From NCBI GenBank assembly GCA_002779235.1, contig PEXD01000059.1, forward strand, positions 1-10,443: a stretch of 10,443 bases of DNA. The letters run 5' to 3'. Below the pieces are notes generated by a model that was not told the DNA's origin, did not search any database, and was given only the letters and a program-made list of their open reading frames with translations. Of this stretch, positions 1-4,628 are shown piece after piece (position 1 is the first letter of the stretch; each line of letters begins with the position of its first letter). The stretch comes from Candidatus Woesearchaeota archaeon CG07_land_8_20_14_0_80_44_23 (GTDB lineage: Archaea; Nanobdellota; Nanobdellia; Woesearchaeales; 0-14-0-80-44-23). A program made the translations under genes and the position numbers.

Positions 1-1
1 A

Positions 2-472
2 AATATAGTTGCAATGGCAAAAGAAGAAGAGAAGGAAATGGCAGAGGCATGCATATGGGATAAGCCATGCATAAAGCATAGGATAGAGGTGCTTTATGAG
101 CTTGCAGGAAAGGCAGATGAAAAGCCATACTTGGCCAGATTAAAGCCCAACAATTACTTCCGCGACGGCAGCATCATAATCGCCTATGTTGACCCAAAGG
201 GCTACCTCGGCCCCGGAGAAGCAGGCGTGATGGAAGGGATAGTTATTAAGAATGAGCACTTATACAACGATGGGGTAGTGGAGTTCCAAAGGAAGGGAAC
301 GCAAGGAGAGAAGGACATGCTAATGGGCGGCTCGTCAAGGGCTGACATACTCCTGAAAAAGGATTATGATTACCTGAAGGCGCATACTGACTTTGCAGAC
401 GCCTATTTCAGAAACACCAGGCCAGATGAATACTCTGAAAGGTTCAGGGAAATTGTAATGGGAAAATCATAA
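2..472 (+). CDS. Unrecognised protein, possibly partial at its N-terminus
   Basis: I do not recognise this protein. The first ATG is at 14 and gives 152 residues, but the four codons before it (AAT ATA GTT GCA) are also open to the window edge, so the true start may lie outside. No convincing Shine-Dalgarno sequence can be judged in the 13 bases available. The product is soluble and mixed-charge, with an acidic/basic N-terminal helix (MAKEEEKEMAEA), two cysteines in the CIWDKPCIKH stretch (residues 13-19), a likely beta-rich middle (GSIIIAYVDPKGYLGPGEAG) and a helical, aromatic-rich C-terminus. There is no signal peptide or membrane segment. It converges on the metal-resistance operon with about 40 bases between stop codons, so it is not part of it. 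Coding potential looks good because codon use matches its neighbours, but I assign no function. Confidence 0.75.
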   Translation, partial: NIVAMAKEEEKEMAEACIWDKPCIKHRIEVLYELAGKADEKPYLARLKPNNYFRDGSIIIAYVDPKGYLGPGEAGVMEGIVIKNEHLYNDGVVEFQRKGTQGEKDMLMGGSSRADILLKKDYDYLKAHTDFADAYFRNTRPDEYSERFREIVMGKS

Positions 473-497
473 AAATCCATAAAAATCTAAAAAAGTT
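473..497 (-). terminator. Oligo-T terminator of the permease operon
   Basis: Read on the minus strand, just after the stop of the full-length permease, there are three successive T runs (5-6 T each) separated by short ATGGA/AGA spacers. This is the usual form of an archaeal U-tract terminator. A perfect 10-base palindrome GGATTAATCC (504-513) lies between the stop codon and the T runs. No matching T run exists for the convergent plus-strand gene. Confidence 0.6.
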
Positions 498-513
498 GGG
501 AGCGGATTAATCC

Positions 514-1563
514 TCATACCAGTAGGATTTGGGGGACAAAATGCGCAAACACAAGCCCTCCGATAATCCCCAAAATCCACATGATTGAGGCATAGGTCAG
601 GACAACCCTCCACTTCACCGCCTTGGAAACTCCAAGCATTGAAGGCAGACTTAATGCTGGACCAGTCAGCAGGAATGCCAATGCTGGTCCGGTTCCCATG
701 CCCAAGCCAATGAGCTCCCTTACAAATGGAATCTCCACGAGGGTTGGCGTATACATCACAACTCCTATAATGGACGCAAAAGCTGTCTGGAGAAGCCCCT
801 GTCCCAGGTATCTGGAGATGACCTCTGTTATCAGGAAAATCTTCACAATTCCTATGATGAATATTCCCAGGAACACCAGCGGCAGAATCTTCGCGACAAA
901 CTCCCAGACATTTTTGAACCACTCCTTCAAATCCGGAATGAGCTCCAGCTCCTTCTCATGATATTGAACCTTCAGCTCTGACTTTCCGTCATCCTCATAC
1001 CTGCCCCAGATTTTTTCAACCAGCAGCCCTGTGATTATTGCAGCGCTCAAAGCGAGCACAATCCTGCCCACCACAAACTTCCACGAGAGCATACTAAAAG
1101 TGAGGATTATTGCCGCCGGGTTGATGGCAGGAGTGGCCAGGAGAAAGGTGATTGCCGGTCCCAAGCCCGCCCCTCTTTTCTTAATAGCGGCAAACAAAGG
1201 AATTATTGAGCAGGAGCAGACAGAAAGAAGAGGACCTCCGAATGCAGCAATGAGATACGCCTTCGGGCTCTTTTTTCCCAAATGTTTGATTACCAATTCT
1301 TTTGGGATGAATGTCTGGAAGGCGCCTGCAACCAGGAACGCTATCAGCAGGCAGAGCCACGCCTTCTGCCCGTAACTAAGAAGTGTGAGAAGAGGCACCT
1401 GCCAGGCAGGAGTTCCGGGAGTTATTGGAAAGGGCTCCTTGGGATAAACTCCCTGCTCAATCAGCCTGCTCTTCTTGAACGCGCCATACCATTCGTAAAC
1501 AACCAAACCGCCTAAGAGCAGGACTATAAGAAAAATTCCAAAATACAATCTTTTATTTTTCAT
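514..1563 (-). CDS. ArsP/SO_0444-family permease, full length with CxC motif
   Basis: This 349-residue polytopic membrane protein belongs to the COG0701 permease family (YraQ / ArsP / SO_0444), whose studied members export methylarsenite, or copper and zinc. The family two-fold repeat is visible. The first half (residues 65-185) carries GGPLLSVCSCSIIPLFAAI with the CxC pair C116/C118, followed by KKRGAGLGPAITFLLATPAINP. The second half (220-345) repeats the pattern as MYTPTLVEIPFVRELIGLGMG then GPALAFLLTGPALSLPSML. A hydrophilic loop (186-217) separates the halves. The start has an excellent Shine-Dalgarno, AGGAGG (1572-1577 on the plus strand), which overlaps the stop codon of the upstream half-permease, so translation is probably coupled. 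It is the last gene of the arsR-led operon. The family is clear; the substrate (As, Cu, Zn or other thiophilic ion) cannot be fixed from sequence. Confidence 0.9.
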   Translation of the reverse strand: MKNKRLYFGIFLIVLLLGGLVVYEWYGAFKKSRLIEQGVYPKEPFPITPGTPAWQVPLLTLLSYGQKAWLCLLIAFLVAGAFQTFIPKELVIKHLGKKSPKAYLIAAFGGPLLSVCSCSIIPLFAAIKKRGAGLGPAITFLLATPAINPAAIILTFSMLSWKFVVGRIVLALSAAIITGLLVEKIWGRYEDDGKSELKVQYHEKELELIPDLKEWFKNVWEFVAKILPLVFLGIFIIGIVKIFLITEVISRYLGQGLLQTAFASIIGVVMYTPTLVEIPFVRELIGLGMGTGPALAFLLTGPALSLPSMLGVSKAVKWRVVLTYASIMWILGIIGGLVFAHFVPQILLV

Positions 1564-1575
1564 TTTAAGCGCCTC

Positions 1576-2100
1576 CTAATTCGCATCTTTGACTTTGAAA
1601 TCATCTCCCACAAGTTTTTCCATTAAAAAACCCACGAGAATGAATAGCGGCAATGAAACCAATGACCTGACAAGAGTATATTTCAAGCCCAGATATCCAA
1701 GCTCCAGCCCTAGCATTGGAATTTTCAGGGATGAGAACGCTCCTAAATAGATGAATATGTTTCTTACGCCTGCGCCTTTTTTATAGAGAATATATGCTAC
1801 TGGAAAAGCGCCGTATAGCGGCCCTGCCTGAAGCATTGCTAAAAAGGTGACTAAAAAAATTCCCAGGATTCCTGACTCTTTTCCGATATACTTCTCAATT
1901 GTTTCTTTTGGAACCCAAACATCAAAAAGCCCAACCAAAATAAATATAACAGGGACGAATACTAACATTTCAATAAAAGATTTCTGAAAATTTGAATAAA
2001 TAGTGAGCCCTGGCTTGAATCCGGCAAAATAAGAGCCGATTGAGAGTATTAAAAAGAGGATTACCCAAGCATATTGTTTAATTAATGTTTTTTTTACCAT
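1576..2100 (-). CDS. Half-size COG0701-type permease, second of a split pair
   Basis: This integral membrane protein of 174 residues has about five hydrophobic segments and corresponds to one repeat of an ArsP-like permease. The diagnostic piece is QAGPLYGAFPVAYILYKKGAG followed by IYLGAFSSLKIPMLGLEL, which lines up with the GPLLSVCSCSIIPLFAAIKKRGAG region of the full-length permease in the same operon but lacks its CxC cysteines. I chose the start at 2100 (MVKKTLIKQYAW), which overlaps the stop of the preceding half-permease by seven bases with a GGTTGA ribosome-site-like stretch in front. An in-frame ATG at 2115 (MVDATMVKK) is possible but has no room for a Shine-Dalgarno. The tight overlap with the other half suggests equimolar production and assembly into a heteromeric transporter. 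The substrate is unknown. Confidence 0.8.
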   Translation of the reverse strand: MVKKTLIKQYAWVILFLILSIGSYFAGFKPGLTIYSNFQKSFIEMLVFVPVIFILVGLFDVWVPKETIEKYIGKESGILGIFLVTFLAMLQAGPLYGAFPVAYILYKKGAGVRNIFIYLGAFSSLKIPMLGLELGYLGLKYTLVRSLVSLPLFILVGFLMEKLVGDDFKVKDAN

Positions 2101-2585
2101 AGTCGCATCAACCATCCTACAACAAGTCCAATCATCAAAGCAGCAACAAAATTCAATGCATTTCGCAATAATGCAGCTTTCTTGCCAAAATACTTAATTT
2201 CCAAGGGAAGAGTAACCACTCCAACCAGCATCTGGGTTGTCATAAATACTGCAACAACCCCATAAGATGCCCCTTTTGAGATAAGAGTTGCAGCAATAGG
2301 ATAAGATATAATGCCGGGAATAAGTGTAATTGAACCGATAATTGCAGCAATGAAGAAACCCAATGCTCCGGAATTCGGGCCGACGTATTTTACTATTGCT
2401 TCCTGAGGGATAAGGTAGAGCAATATACCTATCAAAATAAGTATATTAAGAAAAGGAGGCAACATTCCAATAAAAATCTTAACTCCTTTTTTTAACCCAA
2501 GAAGAGTTTTTTTCCTATCAAATATTAATGAAACAAGCAAAGAAATTCCTGTAACAACAGCAAAAATAATAGCATTATTTACCAT
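2094..2585 (-). CDS. Half-size COG0701-type permease, first of a split pair
   Basis: This membrane protein of 163 residues has four to five hydrophobic segments and matches a single repeat of the ArsP/COG0701 fold. Recognisable are a LIPQEAIVKYVGPNSGALGF stretch (compare FIPKELVIKHLGKKSP in the full-length paralogue) and GSITLIPGIISYPIAATLIS with KGASYGVVAVFMTTQML, the repeat-type loop plus KGA turn. It has no cysteine pair. The start has AGGAG (2596-2600, plus-strand coordinates of the complement) ten bases upstream. It follows the thioredoxin-like gene after 44 bases and overlaps the second half-permease. The half-size family call is firm; the idea that the two halves form one transporter is inference from gene order and overlap. 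Confidence 0.8.
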   Translation of the reverse strand: MVNNAIIFAVVTGISLLVSLIFDRKKTLLGLKKGVKIFIGMLPPFLNILILIGILLYLIPQEAIVKYVGPNSGALGFFIAAIIGSITLIPGIISYPIAATLISKGASYGVVAVFMTTQMLVGVVTLPLEIKYFGKKAALLRNALNFVAALMIGLVVGWLMRLW

Positions 2586-2629
2586 GGCTTTTATTCTCCT
2601 GTAAGTTTTTTCTCAATAATTTTTTCCAC

Positions 2630-2863
2630 TTACTTCAACCATTTCTTTATTTCTTCAACAGAAGGGATTCTGCCCTCTGCCTTTATCTCCCCTTCAACCA
2701 TTATTGCTGGCGAGAAGGTGATTCCCCTTTCCATCATCTCATTCACGTCGTAGACGTGCTCCACCTTCACGTTCTTCAGCCCGAGCTCCTCAACTGCCTT
2801 CTTTGCGTTCTGCTCAAGCTTCTGGCAGGCGGGGCAGCCAGAGCCCAACACTTCTATCTTCAT
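2630..2863 (-). CDS. Small thioredoxin-like redox-active disulfide protein
   Basis: This 77-residue thioredoxin-fold protein is of the 'small redox-active disulfide protein 2' type (TIGR00412-like). The active site is GCPAC (C10-P-A-C13) close to the N-terminus after one beta strand. The cis-proline is P51 in ITFSPAIMVEGE, and the C-terminal helix is VEEIKKWLK. The fold is therefore complete in minimal form, with the usual family length. The start codon overlaps the ferredoxin stop as ATGA, with GAGGTG in front. Members of this family are often found beside COG0701 permeases and ArsR regulators. Here a role in reducing cysteines of the permease, or in presenting thiol-bound metal, is inference. 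It is probably cytosolic, as no signal peptide is seen. Confidence 0.9.
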   Translation of the reverse strand: MKIEVLGSGCPACQKLEQNAKKAVEELGLKNVKVEHVYDVNEMMERGITFSPAIMVEGEIKAEGRIPSVEEIKKWLK

Positions 2864-3210
2864 TTTTCCACCTCATACTTGCTTTTGTTGGAATTAACTT
2901 CCTGGACTGACTTGGCGGCAAGCCCATCCTTTTTGATTATGTCTCTTACATACTCCTTGTCAGGGAAGCTTATCGCCTTGGCAACGCACCACGACTCGCA
3001 CGAGGTGCAGCCGACGAGGCAGTTGTATGGCTTCTGGACAACCGCCTTTCTGCTCTCATAGTTGAACCTGAAAACATCCCTTCCGCAGCTCGTGACGCAC
3101 ATTCCGCAGCCAATGCATTTATCAGTATCAATCTTAGGATTCCATTTTATTTTAAGCCTGTCAATGCCGTTCCACTTGGCGAACTTCTCATCCACAATCT
3201 TATCGCTCAT
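2860..3210 (-). CDS. 2x[4Fe-4S] ferredoxin-like protein
   Basis: This 116-residue protein has two cysteine clusters. The first is C32-x2-C35-x2-C38-x3-C42 in KCIGCGMCVTSCG, where Gly replaces the usual Pro after the fourth Cys. The second is C64-x3-C68-x2-C71-x3-C75 in CLVGCTSCESWC. Together they fit two [4Fe-4S] centres of a bacterial-type ferredoxin fold. Flanking it are a 30-residue N-terminal extension and a 40-residue charged C-terminal tail. It starts nine bases after arsR with a Shine-Dalgarno (GAGG) that shares bases with the arsR stop codon, and overlaps the thioredoxin-like gene by four bases. The position suggests it passes electrons to the adjacent thioredoxin-like protein or to a metalloid-reducing step; that role is inference, while the cluster-binding motifs are direct. 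Confidence 0.9.
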   Translation of the reverse strand: MSDKIVDEKFAKWNGIDRLKIKWNPKIDTDKCIGCGMCVTSCGRDVFRFNYESRKAVVQKPYNCLVGCTSCESWCVAKAISFPDKEYVRDIIKKDGLAAKSVQEVNSNKSKYEVEK

Positions 3211-3219
3211 CCTGTTTCC

Positions 3220-3546
3220 TCACAATTTTTTGCATCTCGCATAATCTGGAGAGCACCTTTTTCTCATAATGCGGAAATCCCCTTTGCAGAGCATCTTGAA
3301 TATCCTGAAAATTCTTTCATCCTTTATAGAGTAAATAATCAGTTTTCCATCCCTGCGATATTTTATGAGATTCCATTCAAGAAGCTTGGCAAGATGCATG
3401 GAAGTATTTGATTGGGACTCTCCAATTTTTTTTGGAATCTTGCAGGCGCAGTGCTCTCCCAACAGGAGAAGTCGGAGTATTTTGTGCTTTGTTTCCTCAC
3501 CCAATGCCCTAAACAGATTCAAATCCGACGGCAAAACAGATTTCAT
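3220..3546 (-). CDS. ArsR-family metal-responsive repressor, leaderless
   Basis: This 108-residue winged-helix repressor of the ArsR/SmtB type has the domain order expected for the family: helices around LFRALGEETKHKILRLLLLG, the helix-turn-helix KIPKKIGESQSNTSMHLAKL, and the beta wing KYRRDGKLIIYSI. C33 and C35 in EHCACKI occupy the place of the CxC of the classic ELCVCDL site that binds As(III)/Sb(III) or soft metals in ArsR and CadC. Further cysteines C87, C98 and C105 near the C-terminus could complete the site. The frame is open 36 codons further upstream, but I reject that start: a TATA element at 3569-3576 lies about 25 bases before ATG 3546, which fits a leaderless transcript, and the extension has no regulator features. 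It heads the operon and very likely represses it. Confidence 0.9.
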   Translation of the reverse strand: MKSVLPSDLNLFRALGEETKHKILRLLLLGEHCACKIPKKIGESQSNTSMHLAKLLEWNLIKYRRDGKLIIYSIKDERIFRIFKMLCKGDFRIMRKRCSPDYARCKKL

Positions 3547-3565
3547 ATCAATAGGTATTGATATG
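3544..3565. promoter_or_regulatory. ArsR operator palindrome over the start of the arsR operon
   Basis: A 22-base inverted repeat has 10-base arms CATATCAATA and TATTGATATG and a 2-base centre. It begins exactly at the arsR ATG and covers the predicted transcription start. Its size and symmetry fit an ArsR/SmtB dimer site. Binding here would block RNA polymerase at the start site, giving autorepression of the whole operon. The palindrome is seen directly; the binding protein is inferred. Confidence 0.75.
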
Positions 3566-3580
3566 TTATATTTAAAGCTT
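3566..3580 (-). promoter_or_regulatory. TATA promoter of the arsR operon
   Basis: The minus strand reads GCTTTAAATATAAC, an archaeal TATA box (core TTTAAATA at 3569-3576). Its centre is about 26 bases from the chosen arsR ATG, so transcription should begin at or next to the start codon. It is immediately adjacent to the palindromic operator. Confidence 0.7.
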
Positions 3581-3679
3581 GCGATTGCTGATTTGCTTTT
3601 TTTATGAAATTGGAGAACCGTCCGGCTAAAACACAGCGCATTTGAAAATTTCACTAAGCTATCTGAAGATGCGGTGAAA

Positions 3680-3700
3680 GCAGAAAGATTTAAATATAAT
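3680..3700 (+). promoter_or_regulatory. BRE/TATA promoter of the toxin-antitoxin operon
   Basis: The sequence GCAGAAAGATTTAAATATAA combines a purine-rich BRE with a TATA core TTTAAATA (3689-3696). Almost the same string, GCAGAAAGAATTTAAATAT, precedes the lipoprotein gene on the other strand, which supports it as the local promoter consensus. The predicted transcription start is near 3718-3722. Confidence 0.65.
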
Positions 3701-3719
3701 TAATATAATTATTATAATA

Positions 3720-3736
3720 GTTATAATTGTTATAAC
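3720..3736. promoter_or_regulatory. Inverted repeat, likely antitoxin operator
   Basis: GTTATAA and TTATAAC are 7-base arms around a TTG centre. They lie at the predicted transcription start of the toxin-antitoxin operon. A second, shorter AT-only repeat (TATAAT-T-ATTATA, 3704-3716) lies just upstream. Type II antitoxins with a ribbon-helix-helix N-terminus usually bind such repeats to repress their own operon. The region is very AT-rich, so chance symmetry is possible. Confidence 0.5.
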
Positions 3737-3764
3737 CAAATCTGAGTGAGGAGGGCGAATCTGA

Positions 3765-3968
3765 ATGAATACCACTATTGCAGTATCTGAGGAGATAAGA
3801 GAGGAGATACAAAAATTCGGAAACAAGGGAGAAACCTATAATGAAATACTTGCAAGAATTCTGAAGAGCGCCAAAGAGAGGCAATTGCACGACCTGTTGA
3901 TGGACACGAGCGAAAGCACGCCTGTCAGCGAAGCGCTTGAACGGGCAAGGAAACAATGGCGCAAGTAA
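3765..3968 (+). CDS. RelB/VapB-like antitoxin
   Basis: This 67-residue antitoxin has an N-terminal strand MNTTIAVSEEIREEI typical of ribbon-helix-helix DNA-binding antitoxins, then GNKGETYNEILARIL, a pattern common in archaeal antitoxins. The charged, probably disordered C-terminal half would wrap the toxin (LMDTSESTPVSEALERARKQ). It has a strong ribosome site GGAGGG (3750-3755), nine bases before the ATG, and its own TATA promoter. The stop overlaps the toxin start by 13 bases. The product should neutralise the downstream RelE-like toxin and repress the operon. The assignment rests on size, the RHH-like N-terminus and the partner gene; the exact antitoxin subfamily is uncertain. Confidence 0.8.
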   Translation: MNTTIAVSEEIREEIQKFGNKGETYNEILARILKSAKERQLHDLLMDTSESTPVSEALERARKQWRK

Positions 3969-4294
3969 TTGTCACAAAAAAATTGGAGCAGGACATCAAC
4001 AGGAAATTCAAGCGGGAATCAATAGAGATATTCTCATTGATGCAAACGCTTGAAGACAATCCATATAAGGGAAAAGCAATTGATAAGGTCGGCAGTATTC
4101 TTATCAGAGAGCTGAAATACAGGAAATACAGGTTTTACTTTCTGACTGATGGCTACAGAATCAAATTCCTGAAAACACAGGAACTGAATGACCTTATCAT
4201 AAAATTTGTCAGGATGTCAGAGAAGAAAGACCAGCAGAAAGTCATTGAAGAAATAAGGGCCGTGCTGAGAAATCTTGGAAAAGAAGGATTCTGA
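3956..4294 (+). CDS. RelE/ParE-superfamily toxin
   Basis: This 112-residue protein has the RelE/ParE pattern: an N-terminal helical pair (EQDINRKFKRESIEIFSLMQ), then LEDNPYKGKAIDKVGS, then alternating beta strands ILIRELKYRKYRFYFLTD, and a final strand and helix IIKFVRMSEKKDQQKVIEE. Basic and aromatic residues in the strands (K54-R66 region) are where ribosome-dependent RNases of this family bind mRNA, but I cannot decide from sequence whether it cleaves mRNA or targets gyrase. It overlaps the antitoxin by 13 bases, with AAGG in front of its ATG. It is slightly longer than classical RelE because of a C-terminal helix (RAVLRNLGKEGF). Its end is only 23 bases from the 3' end of the tRNA gene on the opposite strand. 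Confidence 0.8.
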   Translation: MAQVIVTKKLEQDINRKFKRESIEIFSLMQTLEDNPYKGKAIDKVGSILIRELKYRKYRFYFLTDGYRIKFLKTQELNDLIIKFVRMSEKKDQQKVIEEIRAVLRNLGKEGF

Positions 4295-4311
4295 AAATTG
4301 AAGGAAAACAC

Positions 4312-4317
4312 AAAAAA
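4312..4317 (-). terminator. Oligo-T terminator of the tRNA gene
   Basis: Six T residues on the minus strand directly follow the discriminator base A73 of the tRNA. This is the typical minimal terminator of an archaeal tRNA gene and supports the 3' end chosen. Confidence 0.65.
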
Positions 4318-4331
4318 TAGCCCCGCCCGGA

Positions 4332-4487
4332 CTTTCGTCAACCTTAATCATTAATTAGCGATGATGAAAAATGAGGAAGCAAGCCATTGGATAAACTTCT
4401 TCCTTTTCCATCAACGCAAAAAAATTGCAAAGCAATTTTTTGCGCAAGACTTCGTCTTTGCGCTTTTCGCTGAGCGAAAAGGGTTGT
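4332..4487 (-). other. tRNA intron 2, 156 bases, in the T-loop (59/60)
   Basis: The intron lies between A59 (4488) and T60 (4331). BHB reading: outer helix is the T-stem CCCGG/CCGGG; central 4-base helix TTCG (4493-4490) with CGAA (4337-4334); 5' bulge AAA (4489-4487) cut after the second A; 3' bulge AGT (4333-4331) cut after the second base; inner helix CAACC (4486-4482) with GGTTG (4343-4339), with one extra A (4338). Joining gives the canonical T-loop TTCGAAT. The intron holds three tiled short palindromes (4415-4444, 4442-4463, 4463-4481) and a longer imperfect stem (4399-4412 with 4363-4379). It has no convincing coding frame. Confidence 0.85.
4415..4481. repeat. Three tiled palindromes inside tRNA intron 2
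   Basis: First palindrome: CGCAAAAAAATTGC and GCAATTTTTTGCG around AAA. Second: GCGCAAGAC and GTCTTTGCGC around TTC, sharing GCG with the first. Third: CTTTTCGCT and AGCGAAAAG, sharing its first C with the end of the second. Loops are about three bases and adjacent stems overlap. An outer CAAC (4412-4415) and GTTG (4483-4486) can close the set. Confidence 0.8.
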
Positions 4488-4508
4488 TTCGAACCGGGGT
4501 CCCCAGCT

Positions 4509-4527
4509 TTCCTCGGAAAATAATCCT
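4509..4527 (-). other. tRNA intron 1, 19 bases, canonical position 37/38
   Basis: The intron lies between G37 (4528) and A38 (4508). BHB reading: outer helix CCAGC/GCTGG; central 4-base helix CTTT (C32-T35) with GAGG, using two G-U pairs; 5' bulge GGA cut after its second base; 3' bulge AAA cut after its second base. The intron core GGATTATTTTCC closes a small hairpin. Splicing yields the loop CTTTGGA with anticodon TTG. Confidence 0.85.
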
Positions 4528-4590
4528 CCAAAGGCTGGGATGATTGACCGCTACACCACGGGGCTGTTGCTGATGAGAATTCTGCCGCGT

Positions 4591-4598
4591 TTTAAATA
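4591..4598 (-). promoter_or_regulatory. TATA box of the tRNA gene
   Basis: The minus strand reads TATTTAAA, about 30 bases before nucleotide 1 of the tRNA. This fits a start a few bases upstream of the mature 5' end, with RNase P trimming. Confidence 0.6.
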
Positions 4599-4617
4599 GT
4601 TTTTGAATTAAATGAAG

Positions 4618-4624
4618 AAAAAAA
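4618..4624 (-). terminator. Oligo-T terminator after the lipoprotein gene
   Basis: Seven T residues on the minus strand lie five bases after the lipoprotein stop codon. They would separate its transcript from the tRNA gene, which has its own TATA box just downstream. Confidence 0.5.
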
Positions 4625-4628
4625 GAGT

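Larger units (their letters stand above)
4318..4565 (-). tRNA. tRNA-Gln(UUG), interrupted by two introns
   Basis: After removing 4527-4509 and 4487-4332 the minus strand gives a perfect 73-base tRNA. The acceptor stem is AGCCCCG/CGGGGCT with A1-U72 (the pair used by archaeal GatDE for tRNA-Gln) and discriminator A73. The D-arm is GTG/CAT with loop TAGCGGTCAAT. The anticodon stem is CCAGC/GCTGG with loop CTTTGGA (anticodon TTG at 4531-4529). The variable loop is GGAC. The T-stem is CCCGG/CCGGG with loop TTCGAAT. CCA is not encoded. The unspliced gene looks broken because the T-arm's 3' half lies 156 bases away, but that half (4331-4318) completes both the T-stem and the acceptor stem exactly. 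Both breaks have bulge-helix-bulge geometry. A TATA box lies about 30 bases upstream and an oligo-T terminator follows. Confidence 0.92.

Noticed and set aside
2101..2115. Start of the second half-permease at ATG 2115
   Set aside because: No space for a Shine-Dalgarno before it; the ATG at 2100 gives a more natural N-terminus and minimal overlap with the upstream gene, although this choice is not certain.
3547..3654. Longer arsR reading frame starting at 3654 with 36 extra N-terminal residues
   Set aside because: The TATA box and operator lie inside this extension, the extra residues have no ArsR features, and the internal ATG at 3546 fits a leaderless transcript.
4332..4487. Integrated mobile element or C/D box guide RNA inside the tRNA intron
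   Set aside because: No integrase or coding frame is present, the short CGAAA repeat at both ends is explained by the splice motif, and although an ATGATGA string occurs on the plus strand there is no properly spaced CTGA box on the same strand.
4471..4565. tRNA pseudogene or tRNA fragment lacking its 3' T-arm and acceptor half
   Set aside because: The missing half is present at 4318-4331 with perfect pairing, and BHB splice geometry joins the parts exactly.
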